A DNA stretch of 64,000 bases, from positions 2,294,001-2,358,000 of the forward strand of contig NZ_CP078076.1 of the NCBI RefSeq assembly GCF_023101165.1. The letters run 5' to 3'. A program made the position numbers and the translations under genes. Below the pieces are notes generated by a model. That model was given only the letters and a program-made list of their open reading frames with translations, was not told where the DNA came from and did not search any database. This stretch comes from Microbacterium sufflavum. GTDB taxonomy: Bacteria; Actinomycetota; Actinomycetes; Actinomycetales; Microbacteriaceae. This document shows positions 14,911 through 23,882 of this stretch, piece by piece (positions within the stretch are counted from its first letter, which is position 1; every line of letters starts with the position of its first letter).

Positions 14911-17900
14911 ATGACTTCGGATGCCGCTCAACGTGCCGTGATCACGGCGCCGCCGACCGCGTCCGGCGTCATCATCGGTGCCCCGGGCACCGGCAAGACG
15001 ACGGTGCTGGTCGACCGCATCGTGCGGCTCATCGACGAGGAGGGGCTGCGGCCGGAAGAGGTGCTCGCGCTCACCCCGAGTCGACAGGCCGCGACGGCGC
15101 TGCGCGATCGCATCGGCGTGCGCGTGGGACAGGCGACCCCCGGCCCGCTCGCCCGCTCGCTCGGTTCGTTCGCCTTCCAGCTCGTCCGCGGGGCGATGGT
15201 GCGCGAGGGCGCCGAGCCGCCCGCGCTGCTGACGGGCGCCGACCAGGATCGCATCATCGCGGAGCTGGTCGCGGGAGACACGGAGGACGGCCGCATCGCC
15301 TGGCCCGAGTCGCTCAGTGCCTCCGTGCGGGCGTCGAGAGGATTCCGGTCGGAGCTGCGCGCGTTCCTGGCCGAGTGTACCGAGCTGGGCGTGCACCCCG
15401 AGGAGCTGCGGTCGTCGGGCAACGAGGTGTGGGCGGCCGCTGCGGAGTTCCTGGTGGAGTACCGCACGGTGCTCGACGCCCTGCGGTCGGCCCACCGCGA
15501 CGCGGCCGACCTGCTCAGCGAGGCGAGCGCGATCCTGCGCACGGCCGATGCCGCCACCCTCGGCCCGCTCGCGCCCGTGCGCGCGGTGCTGATCGACGAT
15601 GCGCAGGAGCTCACGCGCGGGGGCATCGCGGTCGTCCGCGCCCTGCTCGACCGCGGGGTCGCGGTGCTGGCCTTCGGCGACCCCGACATCTCGTCCGGGG
15701 CGTTCCGTGGCGCGAGCCCCGAGCTCTTCTCGCAGCTGGCGGGGGCGCTCGGCGACGTGCACGTGCTCGACGGGGCGCACCGACAGCACGCCGCGCTCAC
15801 CGCGCTCACCCGCACCGTGACGCAGGCGATCGGGGTGTCGGGGCGCGTGGAGCATCGGCGGGCGCCCGCGCCGCTCGCGGGGGAGGACGAGGCCGCCGTC
15901 GTGTCCACCTTCCTCGCGCCGTCGCCCTACGAGGAGTTCGACCGCATCGCGGGGGTGATGCGCGACTGGCATCTGAGCGACGGAGTGCCGTGGGATCGGA
16001 TGGCGGTGATCGCCCACGACACCCGTCAGGTCACCGCCCTGGAGACCGAGCTGGCGGCGCGGGAGATCCCCACGCGAGCCGCCGGGGTGCAGCGACCGCT
16101 CGGCAGCGAGGGGATCGTGCGCGACATCGTCGGGATCGTCCGTCTCGCGCTGACCCCCGACGAGGAGCGGACGGTACAGGCGTGGGAGGACGCACTGCGG
16201 ACGCCGTTCGGGGGCATGGATGCGATCGCCCTCCGCCGACTCAGGGCGCGGCTGCGGCATCTCGAACTCGCCGACGGGGGATCGACGCCCGCGCGCGAAC
16301 TGCTGCGTCAGGCTCTGTCGCAGCCCGCGACCCTCACCCTCATCGACGCCCCCGAGTCGCGCACGGCGGAGCGCTTCGCGGAGACGGTCGAGGCGGTCGC
16401 CAGGGCCGCCGCGGAGGGCGAGACCATCCACGATCTGCTGTGGCGCGTGTGGGAGCAGGCCAGGGCGGTGGACGGTCGCCGGCTGTCGGTGGCGTGGCGG
16501 GAGATCTCGCTGCTGCCGACCGGGGCGGAGACCGCGCGCTCGCTCGACGCGCTGGTGGCCCTGTTCGACGCGGCCAAGCGGTTCGTGGAGCGCACGCCGA
16601 ACGAGAAGCCCGAAGTGTTCGTGCGCGACATCCTCGACAGCGAGGTCCCGGAGGACACGCTGTCGACGCCGGAGCGTCCCGGAACGGTCACCCTGCTCAC
16701 CCCCGCGACCGCATTGGGCACGGAGTTCGACGCGGTCGTCGTCGCCGGGGTGCAGGACGGCGTCTGGCCCAACGTACGGCTGCGCGGCGGGCTCCTGCAG
16801 ACGTGGCGGCTGCCCGGGGCGCTCGCCGCCGCCCGCACCGGTGTGCCCGACGAGCCGCCCGGTGTGCTCGACCGCCGACGGGCGGCCCTGCACGACGAGC
16901 TCCGTCTGTTCGTGCGGGCGATCTCGCGCGCCCGCGGCCGACTGCTGATCACGGCGGTCGACGACGATGACCTCACCCCCAGCCCGTTCTTCGGCTTCCT
17001 TCCGCCCCCGGAGCCCCCGGAAAGGCATGCGTCCGCGGAGCACCCGCTCACCCTGCGGGGCCTGGTCGCGCGCCACCGGCGCACGCTCACCACGGTGACG
17101 GCCGAGCCGCTGCGGCGCGAAGCCGCAGCGCAATTGGCGGTGCTGGCGCGGGAGGGCGTGCCGGGAGCCGACCCGGCCGAGTGGTACGGCGTGCGGCCGG
17201 CATCCACGCGGGCTCCGCTGCGCGACCTCGCGACCTCGGGTGCCCGCGTGTCGCCGTCGGCGGTCGAGTCGTTCGAGGAGTGCGGCCTGAACTGGGTGGT
17301 CTCGGCCCTCGGCGGCGACACCGTCATGCCCCCGACGGCGGGAATCGGCACGATCGTGCACGAGGCCATGGAGCGCGTGCCCGATGGCGACCTCGAGCGC
17401 ATGCGGGCGATCGTCGCCGAGCACTGGCCGGAACTCGACTTCGAGACCGAGTGGATCGGACGCAAGGAGCGTCGTCGTGCCGACCTCTTCGTCGACCGGC
17501 TGCACACGTATCTCGGCGATGTCGCGCGCGACGGAGGCCGGGTTCTCGGCAGCGAGGTCGAGTTCCGGTTCGCGGTCGATGCCCGGGAGGGCGCGGAAGA
17601 GCCGACCGTGCATCCGGTCGACGAGGAGCGGGCACACCGGGCGATCGTGCACGGGTACATCGATCGGGTGGAGTCGTATCCCACCGGTGCGGGTGACCAC
17701 CCGCACGCGCGAGGACGGGGATGGGAGCGCATGACCGGCGACGCCGAGGGCACGACCGTGGTCGTCGACCTCAAGACGGGCAAGACCGACCCGGAGACCG
17801 ACGGTGCGGTGCGGGAGCATGCGCAGCTCGCGGCGTACCAGATCGCCGTGCAACAGGGGCTGGTGCCGGGTGCGACCCCGAGGTCGCTCGGCGGCGCGCG

Positions 17901-18123
17901 ACTCGTGATCGTCTCCAAGACCCTGGCGAAGAGCGACTACCGCATCGCCCATCAGCACGCGCTCGACGGCGACGCGCGGCGGCAGTTCCTGCAGCGCGTG
18001 GCGGAGGTGGCGCGGGGCATGTCGGCCGCGGGGTTCACGGCCCAGGTCGAGTCGCACTGCGCCGACACGCAGCGCCGCGTGCACCCGTGCCGCATCCACA
18101 CGGTCCCGGCGGTGAGCTCGTGA
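14911..18123 (+). CDS. adnA: AdnA, subunit of the AdnAB DNA motor-nuclease (1070 aa)
   Basis: AdnAB is the actinobacterial double-strand-break end-resection machine, first described in mycobacteria. The N-terminal UvrD-like motor has Walker A GAPGTGKT (Lys29) and a Walker-B-like IDDAQE near residue 225. A C-terminal RecB-family PD-(D/E)xK nuclease follows: IVHEAMERV, VHGYIDRVE, VVVDLKTGK (Asp953, Lys955) and HAQLAAYQ. Cysteines in FEECGLNW and in the last 20 residues could bind a metal cluster, but only three are seen. ATG at 14911 is preferred to the one at 14881 because of the TAGCGT box. The stop overlaps the adnB GTG. Confidence 0.93.
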   Translation: MTSDAAQRAVITAPPTASGVIIGAPGTGKTTVLVDRIVRLIDEEGLRPEEVLALTPSRQAATALRDRIGVRVGQATPGPLARSLGSFAFQLVRGAMVREGAEPPALLTGADQDRIIAELVAGDTEDGRIAWPESLSASVRASRGFRSELRAFLAECTELGVHPEELRSSGNEVWAAAAEFLVEYRTVLDALRSAHRDAADLLSEASAILRTADAATLGPLAPVRAVLIDDAQELTRGGIAVVRALLDRGVAVLAFGDPDISSGAFRGASPELFSQLAGALGDVHVLDGAHRQHAALTALTRTVTQAIGVSGRVEHRRAPAPLAGEDEAAVVSTFLAPSPYEEFDRIAGVMRDWHLSDGVPWDRMAVIAHDTRQVTALETELAAREIPTRAAGVQRPLGSEGIVRDIVGIVRLALTPDEERTVQAWEDALRTPFGGMDAIALRRLRARLRHLELADGGSTPARELLRQALSQPATLTLIDAPESRTAERFAETVEAVARAAAEGETIHDLLWRVWEQARAVDGRRLSVAWREISLLPTGAETARSLDALVALFDAAKRFVERTPNEKPEVFVRDILDSEVPEDTLSTPERPGTVTLLTPATALGTEFDAVVVAGVQDGVWPNVRLRGGLLQTWRLPGALAAARTGVPDEPPGVLDRRRAALHDELRLFVRAISRARGRLLITAVDDDDLTPSPFFGFLPPPEPPERHASAEHPLTLRGLVARHRRTLTTVTAEPLRREAAAQLAVLAREGVPGADPAEWYGVRPASTRAPLRDLATSGARVSPSAVESFEECGLNWVVSALGGDTVMPPTAGIGTIVHEAMERVPDGDLERMRAIVAEHWPELDFETEWIGRKERRRADLFVDRLHTYLGDVARDGGRVLGSEVEFRFAVDAREGAEEPTVHPVDEERAHRAIVHGYIDRVESYPTGAGDHPHARGRGWERMTGDAEGTTVVVDLKTGKTDPETDGAVREHAQLAAYQIAVQQGLVPGATPRSLGGARLVIVSKTLAKSDYRIAHQHALDGDARRQFLQRVAEVARGMSAAGFTAQVESHCADTQRRVHPCRIHTVPAVSS

Positions 18124-21100
18124 CCGTGGCGGCGCCCGAGGTGGTGCTCTCGGCGACCGACATCGCCGCGGCGCTCGGCCTGCCCACGCCGACTCCCGCC
18201 CAGCAGGAGGTGATCGAGGCCCCGCTCGAGCCGGCACTCGTGGTGGCCGGGGCGGGCAGCGGCAAGACCGAGACGATGTCGGCGCGCGTGGTGTGGCTCG
18301 TGGCGACGGGTCGCGTGCGGCGCGACGAGATCCTCGGGCTGACCTTCACCCGCAAGGCCGCCGGCGAGCTGGCGGAGCGGATCGGTGCGCGTCTCGCGGT
18401 CGTCGACGAGTACGGCCGACGGGGACTGCTGCCGCACCTGCCCGCGATCGTCCGCAGCGACGCCCTCGACCGGGTGGCGGAGGCGGCGTCGGGACGGCAG
18501 CGCGACCTGGTGCGCGCCACGGTCCTCGACGACCTCGCCCGTCGGTTCGACACGGGTTGGGACCCGGCAGCGCCGCGGACGGCGGAAGACCTGATGATCC
18601 GACCGCGCGTGTCGACGTACAACGCGTTCGCGGACGGGATCGTGCGCGAGCATGCGGCCCGGATCGGCCGTGATCCCGATGTCGCCATGCTCAGCCAGGC
18701 GGCGTCCTGGATGCTGGCGCGGGAGGTGGTGCTCCGCAGCGACCTTCCGCAGCTGGAGGAGATCGACTACGCGCTCGGCACGGTCATCGACGCGGTGCAG
18801 CGCCTGGCCGGTGACGCGCTGGACCATCGGGTCGACCTCGCGCTGGCCGAGCGCATCGCGGTGGAGCAGGCGCGCGCGTTCGAGCCGTACCGGAGCAACG
18901 CCGACGTCGAGAAGGCGGCGATCAACCTGCTGAGCCTGCCCACGCTCACCGCCCTGGTGCGCGAGTACATCGCGGAGAAGCAGCGCCGGGGGGTGCTGGA
19001 CTTCGCGGATCAGGTCGGCGGCGCCTACGACATCGTGGAGTCGGCCCCTGATGTGCGGGCCGAACTGCGCGAGCAGCACCGCGTCGTGCTCCTCGACGAG
19101 TACCAGGACACCTCGGTCATCCAGACCCGCTTCCTCGCCGAGCTGTTCCGCGATACGGCCGTCATGGCGGTGGGCGACCCGCATCAGTCGATCTACGGCT
19201 GGCGCGGAGCCAGCGCCGACAACCTCTACGCGTTCTCCCGGTCGTTCGCGAGCGCGGGGGCGGTGCGCACGTACAGCCTGATGACGAGCTGGCGCAACGA
19301 CCGGGGCATCCTCGACATCGCGAACCGGGTGCTGGAGCCGCTGCAGCGCCCCGGACTGGACGTGCCGCCGCTGGAGGCGCGTCCCGGGGCGGGCGACGGC
19401 GGCGTGGAGGTGCGCTTCCCGCTCACGGTCGATGAGGAGGCGGCGGCGGTGGCGGACTGGTTCGTGCAGCGCCGCGCCGTACACGACGCGGGGGAGGGGG
19501 CGCGGGCCGGATCCCCGCACACGGGCGCGATCCTGTTCCGCTCGAAGCGTCACATGCAGACGTTCGCGGCGGCGCTGGCGGCCCGAGGGGTGCCGCACCG
19601 CATTCTCGGGCTGGGCGGCCTGCTCGCCACGCCGGAGGTGGTCGACGTGGTGTCCACACTGCGGGTCGTGCACGATCCCACCGCCGGTTCGGCCCTCATC
19701 CGGCTGCTGACCGGACCGCGTTTCGGGGTGGGAGTCGCCGACATGGCGGCGCTGTACGACCTCGGCCGCACGCTGGCCGAGCGCGACACGACGATGCTCC
19801 CGCTCCCGGACGAGGTACGGGTGCGGCTGCGTTCGTCGCGCGGAGCGGACGAGGCCGTGTCGATCGTGGACGCGGTCGACGTGGTGCGCGCGGTGCGAGA
19901 CGACTACCGCCTGCTCGAGGCCATCACCCCGGAGGGCAGGGCGCGGATCCGCGCCGCGGGGGAGATGCTGGAGCGGTTGCGCCGCGCGTCGTCGCAACCG
20001 ATCCCCGAGCTGATCCGTCTGATCGAGCTGGAGCTCCGCCTCGACATCGAGCTCGCCGCGAACGAGACCCGCGGACCGGCGCGGATCGCGGCGACGCAGT
20101 TGCGAGCCTTCGCCGACGAGGTCCGTGCGTTCCTCGCCGCCGACGACCGCGGCACGATCGGCAGCCTCCTCGCGTGGCTCGACAAGGCGGAGAGCACGGA
20201 CGAACTGATGCCGCGTCCCGAGCCGCCGGAGCCGGGCGTGGTGCAGCTGCTCACGATCCACGGCTCCAAGGGGCTCGAATGGGATGCGGTGGCGGTGGTG
20301 CGACTCGTGGTGGACGAACTGCCCGGTCGCATCGCCGACACGTCGGGCTGGTTCGGGTTCGGCGTGGTGCCGTTCGAGCTGCGCGGCGATCGTGACGCGC
20401 TGCCGAGGTTCACGTGGGACCCGGAGGATGCGGTGGGTGCCGAGACCGATCCGGTCAAGCGGCAGAAGCTCGCGCAGGCGTCGCTGTCGGGCGGCGCCAC
20501 CCAGGCGAACCCTCAGGGCGGCGCACTCAAGCGCTTCAAGGACGCCTACCGCGAGTACCAGCGCCAGGAGGAGCGGCGCCTGGCGTATGTCGCGATCACC
20601 CGCGCCCGGAGCGACCTGCTGCTGACCGGGGCGCACTGGGCGGGGCAGAAGGCGCCGCGCACTCCGAGCCCGTATCTGCTGGAGGCGATCGAGGTGCGGG
20701 GCCTCGCGCCGATCGATGGCGTGGACCCCGACGAGAACCCGTACGACGGTCCGGGTGCGACCTTGCACTGGCCGCTCGACCCGCTCGGCGCACGGCGACC
20801 CGTGGTGATGCCTGCCGCGGCGGCGGTCGAGGAGGAGCTGCGATCGGGCACCGCGACCCCCACGCCCGAGCTGCAGCGAATGCTGGCGGAGCGCGAGGCC
20901 CGCCAGCGGGGCACTGCGGCGGACGCTCCGACCCGTGTCCCTGCGTCGCGCTTCAAGGACTACGTCACCGACTACGCGGGAACGCTCGCGTCGATCGTGC
21001 GCCCCATGCCGGAGCGTCCCTATCGGCAGACGCGCCTGGGCACGCTGTTCCACGCCTGGGTCGAGCAGCGCTCCGAACTGGTGGGGGTCGGCTCCCGCGT

Positions 21101-21611
21101 CGATGAGGCGCTGTGGGAGCAGGACGAGGACGAGCCGTTCGCCGAGGCCGTGTTCGACGGCGCCGGCCCCGGCGCGGTGGCCGACGCCGCCGACCTCGCG
21201 GTGCTGCAGCGCACGTTCGAGCAGAGCGAGTGGGGGTCGTTGCAGCCCCTGGCGGTCGAGATCGAGATCGACTTCGCGCTTGGTGCGGGCGGGGAAGGGT
21301 ACGAGGACGAGCGCGGACACATCGTGATCTGCAAACTCGATGCCGTGTACCGCCGCGCGGACCGTGGCGGCCGCATCGAGATCGTCGACTGGAAGACCGG
21401 CCGCGCGCCCCGGACGGCCGAGGAGCGGGAGGAGCGGATGCTGCAGCTCGCGCTGTACCGCCTCGCGTACCACCGGCGCTTCGGGGTGCCGCTCGACGAG
21501 ATCGACGTGGCGCTGTACTACGTCGCAGACGACCTCGTCATCCGCGGGGACCGGGTCTATTCGGAGGAGGAGCTCTTCCAGCGCTGGAGTGCCGCGCGCG
21601 CCGCCCGCTGA
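18120..21611 (+). CDS. adnB: AdnB, lead motor and nuclease subunit of AdnAB (1163 aa)
   Basis: A full UvrD/RecB-type helicase plus nuclease. Motor motifs: Walker A AGAGSGKTETM (Lys49), LTFTRKAAGEL, LLDEYQDTS (Asp326), VGDPHQSIYGWRGAS, LTIHGSKGLEWDAV and YVAITRARSDLLL. The nuclease has GTLFHAWVEQR, KLDAVYRRA and EIVDWKTGRAP (Asp1090, Lys1092), then LQLALYRLAY. In mycobacteria AdnB powers translocation and each subunit cuts one strand. GTG at 18120 overlaps the adnA stop (GTGA), so the subunits are translationally coupled. Its 3' end overlaps the convergent phosphotransferase gene by 55 bases. Confidence 0.94.
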   Translation: MTVAAPEVVLSATDIAAALGLPTPTPAQQEVIEAPLEPALVVAGAGSGKTETMSARVVWLVATGRVRRDEILGLTFTRKAAGELAERIGARLAVVDEYGRRGLLPHLPAIVRSDALDRVAEAASGRQRDLVRATVLDDLARRFDTGWDPAAPRTAEDLMIRPRVSTYNAFADGIVREHAARIGRDPDVAMLSQAASWMLAREVVLRSDLPQLEEIDYALGTVIDAVQRLAGDALDHRVDLALAERIAVEQARAFEPYRSNADVEKAAINLLSLPTLTALVREYIAEKQRRGVLDFADQVGGAYDIVESAPDVRAELREQHRVVLLDEYQDTSVIQTRFLAELFRDTAVMAVGDPHQSIYGWRGASADNLYAFSRSFASAGAVRTYSLMTSWRNDRGILDIANRVLEPLQRPGLDVPPLEARPGAGDGGVEVRFPLTVDEEAAAVADWFVQRRAVHDAGEGARAGSPHTGAILFRSKRHMQTFAAALAARGVPHRILGLGGLLATPEVVDVVSTLRVVHDPTAGSALIRLLTGPRFGVGVADMAALYDLGRTLAERDTTMLPLPDEVRVRLRSSRGADEAVSIVDAVDVVRAVRDDYRLLEAITPEGRARIRAAGEMLERLRRASSQPIPELIRLIELELRLDIELAANETRGPARIAATQLRAFADEVRAFLAADDRGTIGSLLAWLDKAESTDELMPRPEPPEPGVVQLLTIHGSKGLEWDAVAVVRLVVDELPGRIADTSGWFGFGVVPFELRGDRDALPRFTWDPEDAVGAETDPVKRQKLAQASLSGGATQANPQGGALKRFKDAYREYQRQEERRLAYVAITRARSDLLLTGAHWAGQKAPRTPSPYLLEAIEVRGLAPIDGVDPDENPYDGPGATLHWPLDPLGARRPVVMPAAAAVEEELRSGTATPTPELQRMLAEREARQRGTAADAPTRVPASRFKDYVTDYAGTLASIVRPMPERPYRQTRLGTLFHAWVEQRSELVGVGSRVDEALWEQDEDEPFAEAVFDGAGPGAVADAADLAVLQRTFEQSEWGSLQPLAVEIEIDFALGAGGEGYEDERGHIVICKLDAVYRRADRGGRIEIVDWKTGRAPRTAEEREERMLQLALYRLAYHRRFGVPLDEIDVALYYVADDLVIRGDRVYSEEELFQRWSAARAAR

Positions 21612-22936
21612 GCCTCTTCGGAGTCGTCCCCGTCGTCCGCGCCTCCGTCGTGGCCGCCCGGGGTGGGCGCCGCGTCGGCGTCACGCGAGCCGTGCGTCCC
21701 CGCGAACCCGGAGCGCACGCCGGAGAGGTCCTCGGTGTCGAGCTCGACCGCGCTGAAGCGCGGGGCGTCGCCCGCCGGAGCCTCGGCGTCGCTCCGCGTC
21801 GCACGACTCCACGGCCTGGGCGCGTCCGCTTCTACCGGAGTGGAGCCGGGCTCCGCGTCGTCCCGCGCCTCGGCGTCCGCGACCCACAGGTCGTCGGGGT
21901 TGTAGGCGTCGGTCTGCATGGACGTGTCGACCTCGGGCGCGCGGGCGACCGGGACCCGGTCGAGTGCCTCCATCGCGGAGTCCACGCCGCTGCGGCGCTC
22001 GGCGGTCGCGATCCCGCGGTCGTTCAGGCCCTCCGCGAGAGCGGTGAGCAGTGCGGCGGCGTCGTCGACGATGTCGGGGCGGTGCAGCGCGTCGCCGTGA
22101 ACCAGCCAGCGCGCGAACTCGAGCTCGGCGAGCAGCCGGGCACGGGCGTCGAGCCCGGCGTCGGGGCCACGGTCGACGGTGCGGGCATAGGCGGCCTGCA
22201 CATCGGTGGCGGCATCCGGCGCGGCCGACAGCCAGGAGAGGTCGACCGCGGGGTCGCCCACCGCGAGCCCGTGCCAGCCCACCAGCCCGGTGACCCGGGG
22301 GCCCTCGTGCGGGTCGTCGTCGAACAGGAAGGAGGTCGCCTGCACCCCGCCGAGGACGACGGTGGACTCGAAGCGCCACAGCTCGTCGTCCGCGATCGCG
22401 TCGCGCCAGCGCACGGTGAGCCGCGCGGGGACGCGGCCGGTGGCGGCGGCGGTGTCGACGAGTCGTTCGAGCTCGGCGCGGCTCTCGTCGGCGCTGCGCG
22501 TGGGGAGCCCCGCGCCGCGGACGACGGAGGTGGGCATGCCGTGCACGGCGGCGATCGCGGCGCCCATCGACTCGGCGGCACCGCGGCCGGCGGGCACCAT
22601 CGGCGCCTCGATCTGGAAGCCGGGCAGCAGCTCGGTCACCAGTGCGCGTCCGTCGCCCAGGCGCGTCTCGCCCACGTATGCCGGGGCGCGGAAGGGCAGC
22701 ATGGCGCGGGCGCCGTCGGTGAGCGCGCGCAACGCGATGGCCTCGGCCGCGAGCTCGCGCGCCGCATCGTCGTCGTCGGCCACGCGGATCGCCAGTTCCC
22801 TGCCGTCGGCGAGAGAGGCGACGGCGGAGTCGAAGCGGCCGTCGCCGTCGGCGGTGAGCGCTCGGGTGCCCGTGACCTCAGCGCCGGGAAGTGCGGCCGT
22901 CACCGCCGCGGCTAGAGTGAATGGAGAGCGTCCCAT
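21557..22936 (-). CDS. Phosphotransferase (APH-like) with long acidic C-terminal tail (459 aa)
   Basis: Residues 1-300 resemble an aminoglycoside/macrolide-phosphotransferase fold: SAVASLADGRELAIRVADD in the N-lobe, ALVTELLPGFQIE at the hinge and VGWHGLAVGDPAVDLSWL in the C-lobe. The usual catalytic HxD is not obvious; LVGWHGL takes the place of the D-x-D/DFG segment, so activity is uncertain. From about residue 330 the chain is disordered and acidic, ending ALQRWKSSSSE. TACCCT ends six bases before the ATG at 22936. It lies between AdnB and NudC and overlaps adnB antisense by 55 bases. Confidence 0.78.
   Translation of the reverse strand: MGRSPFTLAAAVTAALPGAEVTGTRALTADGDGRFDSAVASLADGRELAIRVADDDDAARELAAEAIALRALTDGARAMLPFRAPAYVGETRLGDGRALVTELLPGFQIEAPMVPAGRGAAESMGAAIAAVHGMPTSVVRGAGLPTRSADESRAELERLVDTAAATGRVPARLTVRWRDAIADDELWRFESTVVLGGVQATSFLFDDDPHEGPRVTGLVGWHGLAVGDPAVDLSWLSAAPDAATDVQAAYARTVDRGPDAGLDARARLLAELEFARWLVHGDALHRPDIVDDAAALLTALAEGLNDRGIATAERRSGVDSAMEALDRVPVARAPEVDTSMQTDAYNPDDLWVADAEARDDAEPGSTPVEADAPRPWSRATRSDAEAPAGDAPRFSAVELDTEDLSGVRSGFAGTHGSRDADAAPTPGGHDGGADDGDDSEEAQRAARAALQRWKSSSSE
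22913..22918 (+). promoter_or_regulatory. Probable -10 box for nudC-uvrD2
   Basis: TAGAGT on the + strand lies inside the first codons of the divergent phosphotransferase gene, giving a leader of about 76 bases to the nudC ATG with GGGGGAG before it. It sits 24 bases from the opposing TACCCT box, so the two promoters face away from each other across a very short region. Confidence 0.4.
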
Positions 22937-22942
22937 GCCCCC

Positions 22943-22948
22943 AGGGTA
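22943..22948 (-). promoter_or_regulatory. -10 box of the leaderless phosphotransferase gene
   Basis: Minus-strand TACCCT is followed by six bases (GGGGGC) and the ATG at 22936. Confidence 0.55.
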
Positions 22949-23000
22949 GGTGGGCTCAGGGGCGGTCCCGCCTCCGCCACGCCCGTGAAAGGGGGAGTCG

Positions 23001-23882
23001 ATGAGCATTCCGCGTCCGTTCTTCGACCGCGCAGCGGAGCTCCGTGAGGAGCCGGGCGTGATCGACCGTCTGCGCGACGATCCCCGGTCACGGGTGATCG
23101 TGGTGCGCGAGGGCCGCGTGCGCGTGCTCGACTCCGCCCTCGTCCGCGTCGCTCCCGACGCCGTGGGGGAGGCGACCTGGGCGCTGCTCGGCCGCGACGC
23201 CGACGGCGCGGTGCTGCTCCTGGCCGCCGCGCCGCCGGAGACCGACGCCCTCGACGCTGCTCCGGACGAGATCTGGCTCGGGCTGCGCGACCTGGGGGGC
23301 CGCATCGACGCCGGGGAGTCGGAGGTGCTGGTGGGAGCCGTCGCGCTCGCCGGCTGGTTGCGCGACGCGCCGTTCTGCCCGACCTGCGGCGGCGGTACCG
23401 AGCTGCGTCAGGCCGGCTGGTCGCGCCGCTGCCTGGTGTGCGGGCGCGAGCACTTCCCCCGGACGGATCCCGCGGTGATCGTCGCGGTCGAGAGCGCCGA
23501 CGGTGAACGGCTGCTGCTCGGGGCAAACGCCAACTGGGGCGGCCGCATGTACTCGTGCTTCGCGGGCTTCACGGAGGCGGGCGAGTCGCTCGAGTCCACG
23601 GTGCACCGGGAGATCGAGGAGGAGTCGGGGGTGCGTCTCTCCGACGTGCGGTACGTCTCCTCGCAGGCGTGGCCGTTCCCCCGCTCGCTCATGGTCGGAT
23701 TCCGGGCCGTCGTCGAGGACGAGGCGGCCGCCCGCGCGGACGGCGAGGAGATCATCGACGTGCGCTGGTTCACGCGCGACGAGATCGGTTCCGCGCTCGC
23801 GGGGGAGGGGCCGGTCGGTCTCCCCGGCCCCGCGTCGATCGCGCGCGCCCTGATCGTGCAGTGGTACGAGGAGCGCGCGTGA
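23001..23882 (+). CDS. nudC: NAD(+) diphosphatase / RNA de-NADding enzyme NudC (293 aa)
   Basis: Hydrolyses NADH/NAD to NMN and AMP and removes NAD caps from RNA. A zinc ribbon (CPTCGG ... RCLVCGREHFPR) precedes the Nudix box: GFTEAGESLESTVHREIEEE. The NudC hallmark downstream reads SSQAWPFPRSLM; most family members have Pro where this one has Ala (SQPWPFP). The rest is normal for length and order. ATG at 23001 has GGGGGAG five bases upstream. The stop overlaps the uvrD2 GTG (GTGA), so the two are coupled. Confidence 0.94.
   Translation: MSIPRPFFDRAAELREEPGVIDRLRDDPRSRVIVVREGRVRVLDSALVRVAPDAVGEATWALLGRDADGAVLLLAAAPPETDALDAAPDEIWLGLRDLGGRIDAGESEVLVGAVALAGWLRDAPFCPTCGGGTELRQAGWSRRCLVCGREHFPRTDPAVIVAVESADGERLLLGANANWGGRMYSCFAGFTEAGESLESTVHREIEEESGVRLSDVRYVSSQAWPFPRSLMVGFRAVVEDEAAARADGEEIIDVRWFTRDEIGSALAGEGPVGLPGPASIARALIVQWYEERA

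Noticed and set aside
14794..18237. 1147-codon open frame antisense to adnA
   Set aside because: Its translation is Arg/Gly/His-rich low complexity, typical of the frame opposite GC-rich codon-biased genes; the + strand has full helicase and nuclease motifs.
17952..21473. 1173-codon open frame antisense to adnB
   Set aside because: No domain or membrane pattern; mirrors the codon bias of adnB.
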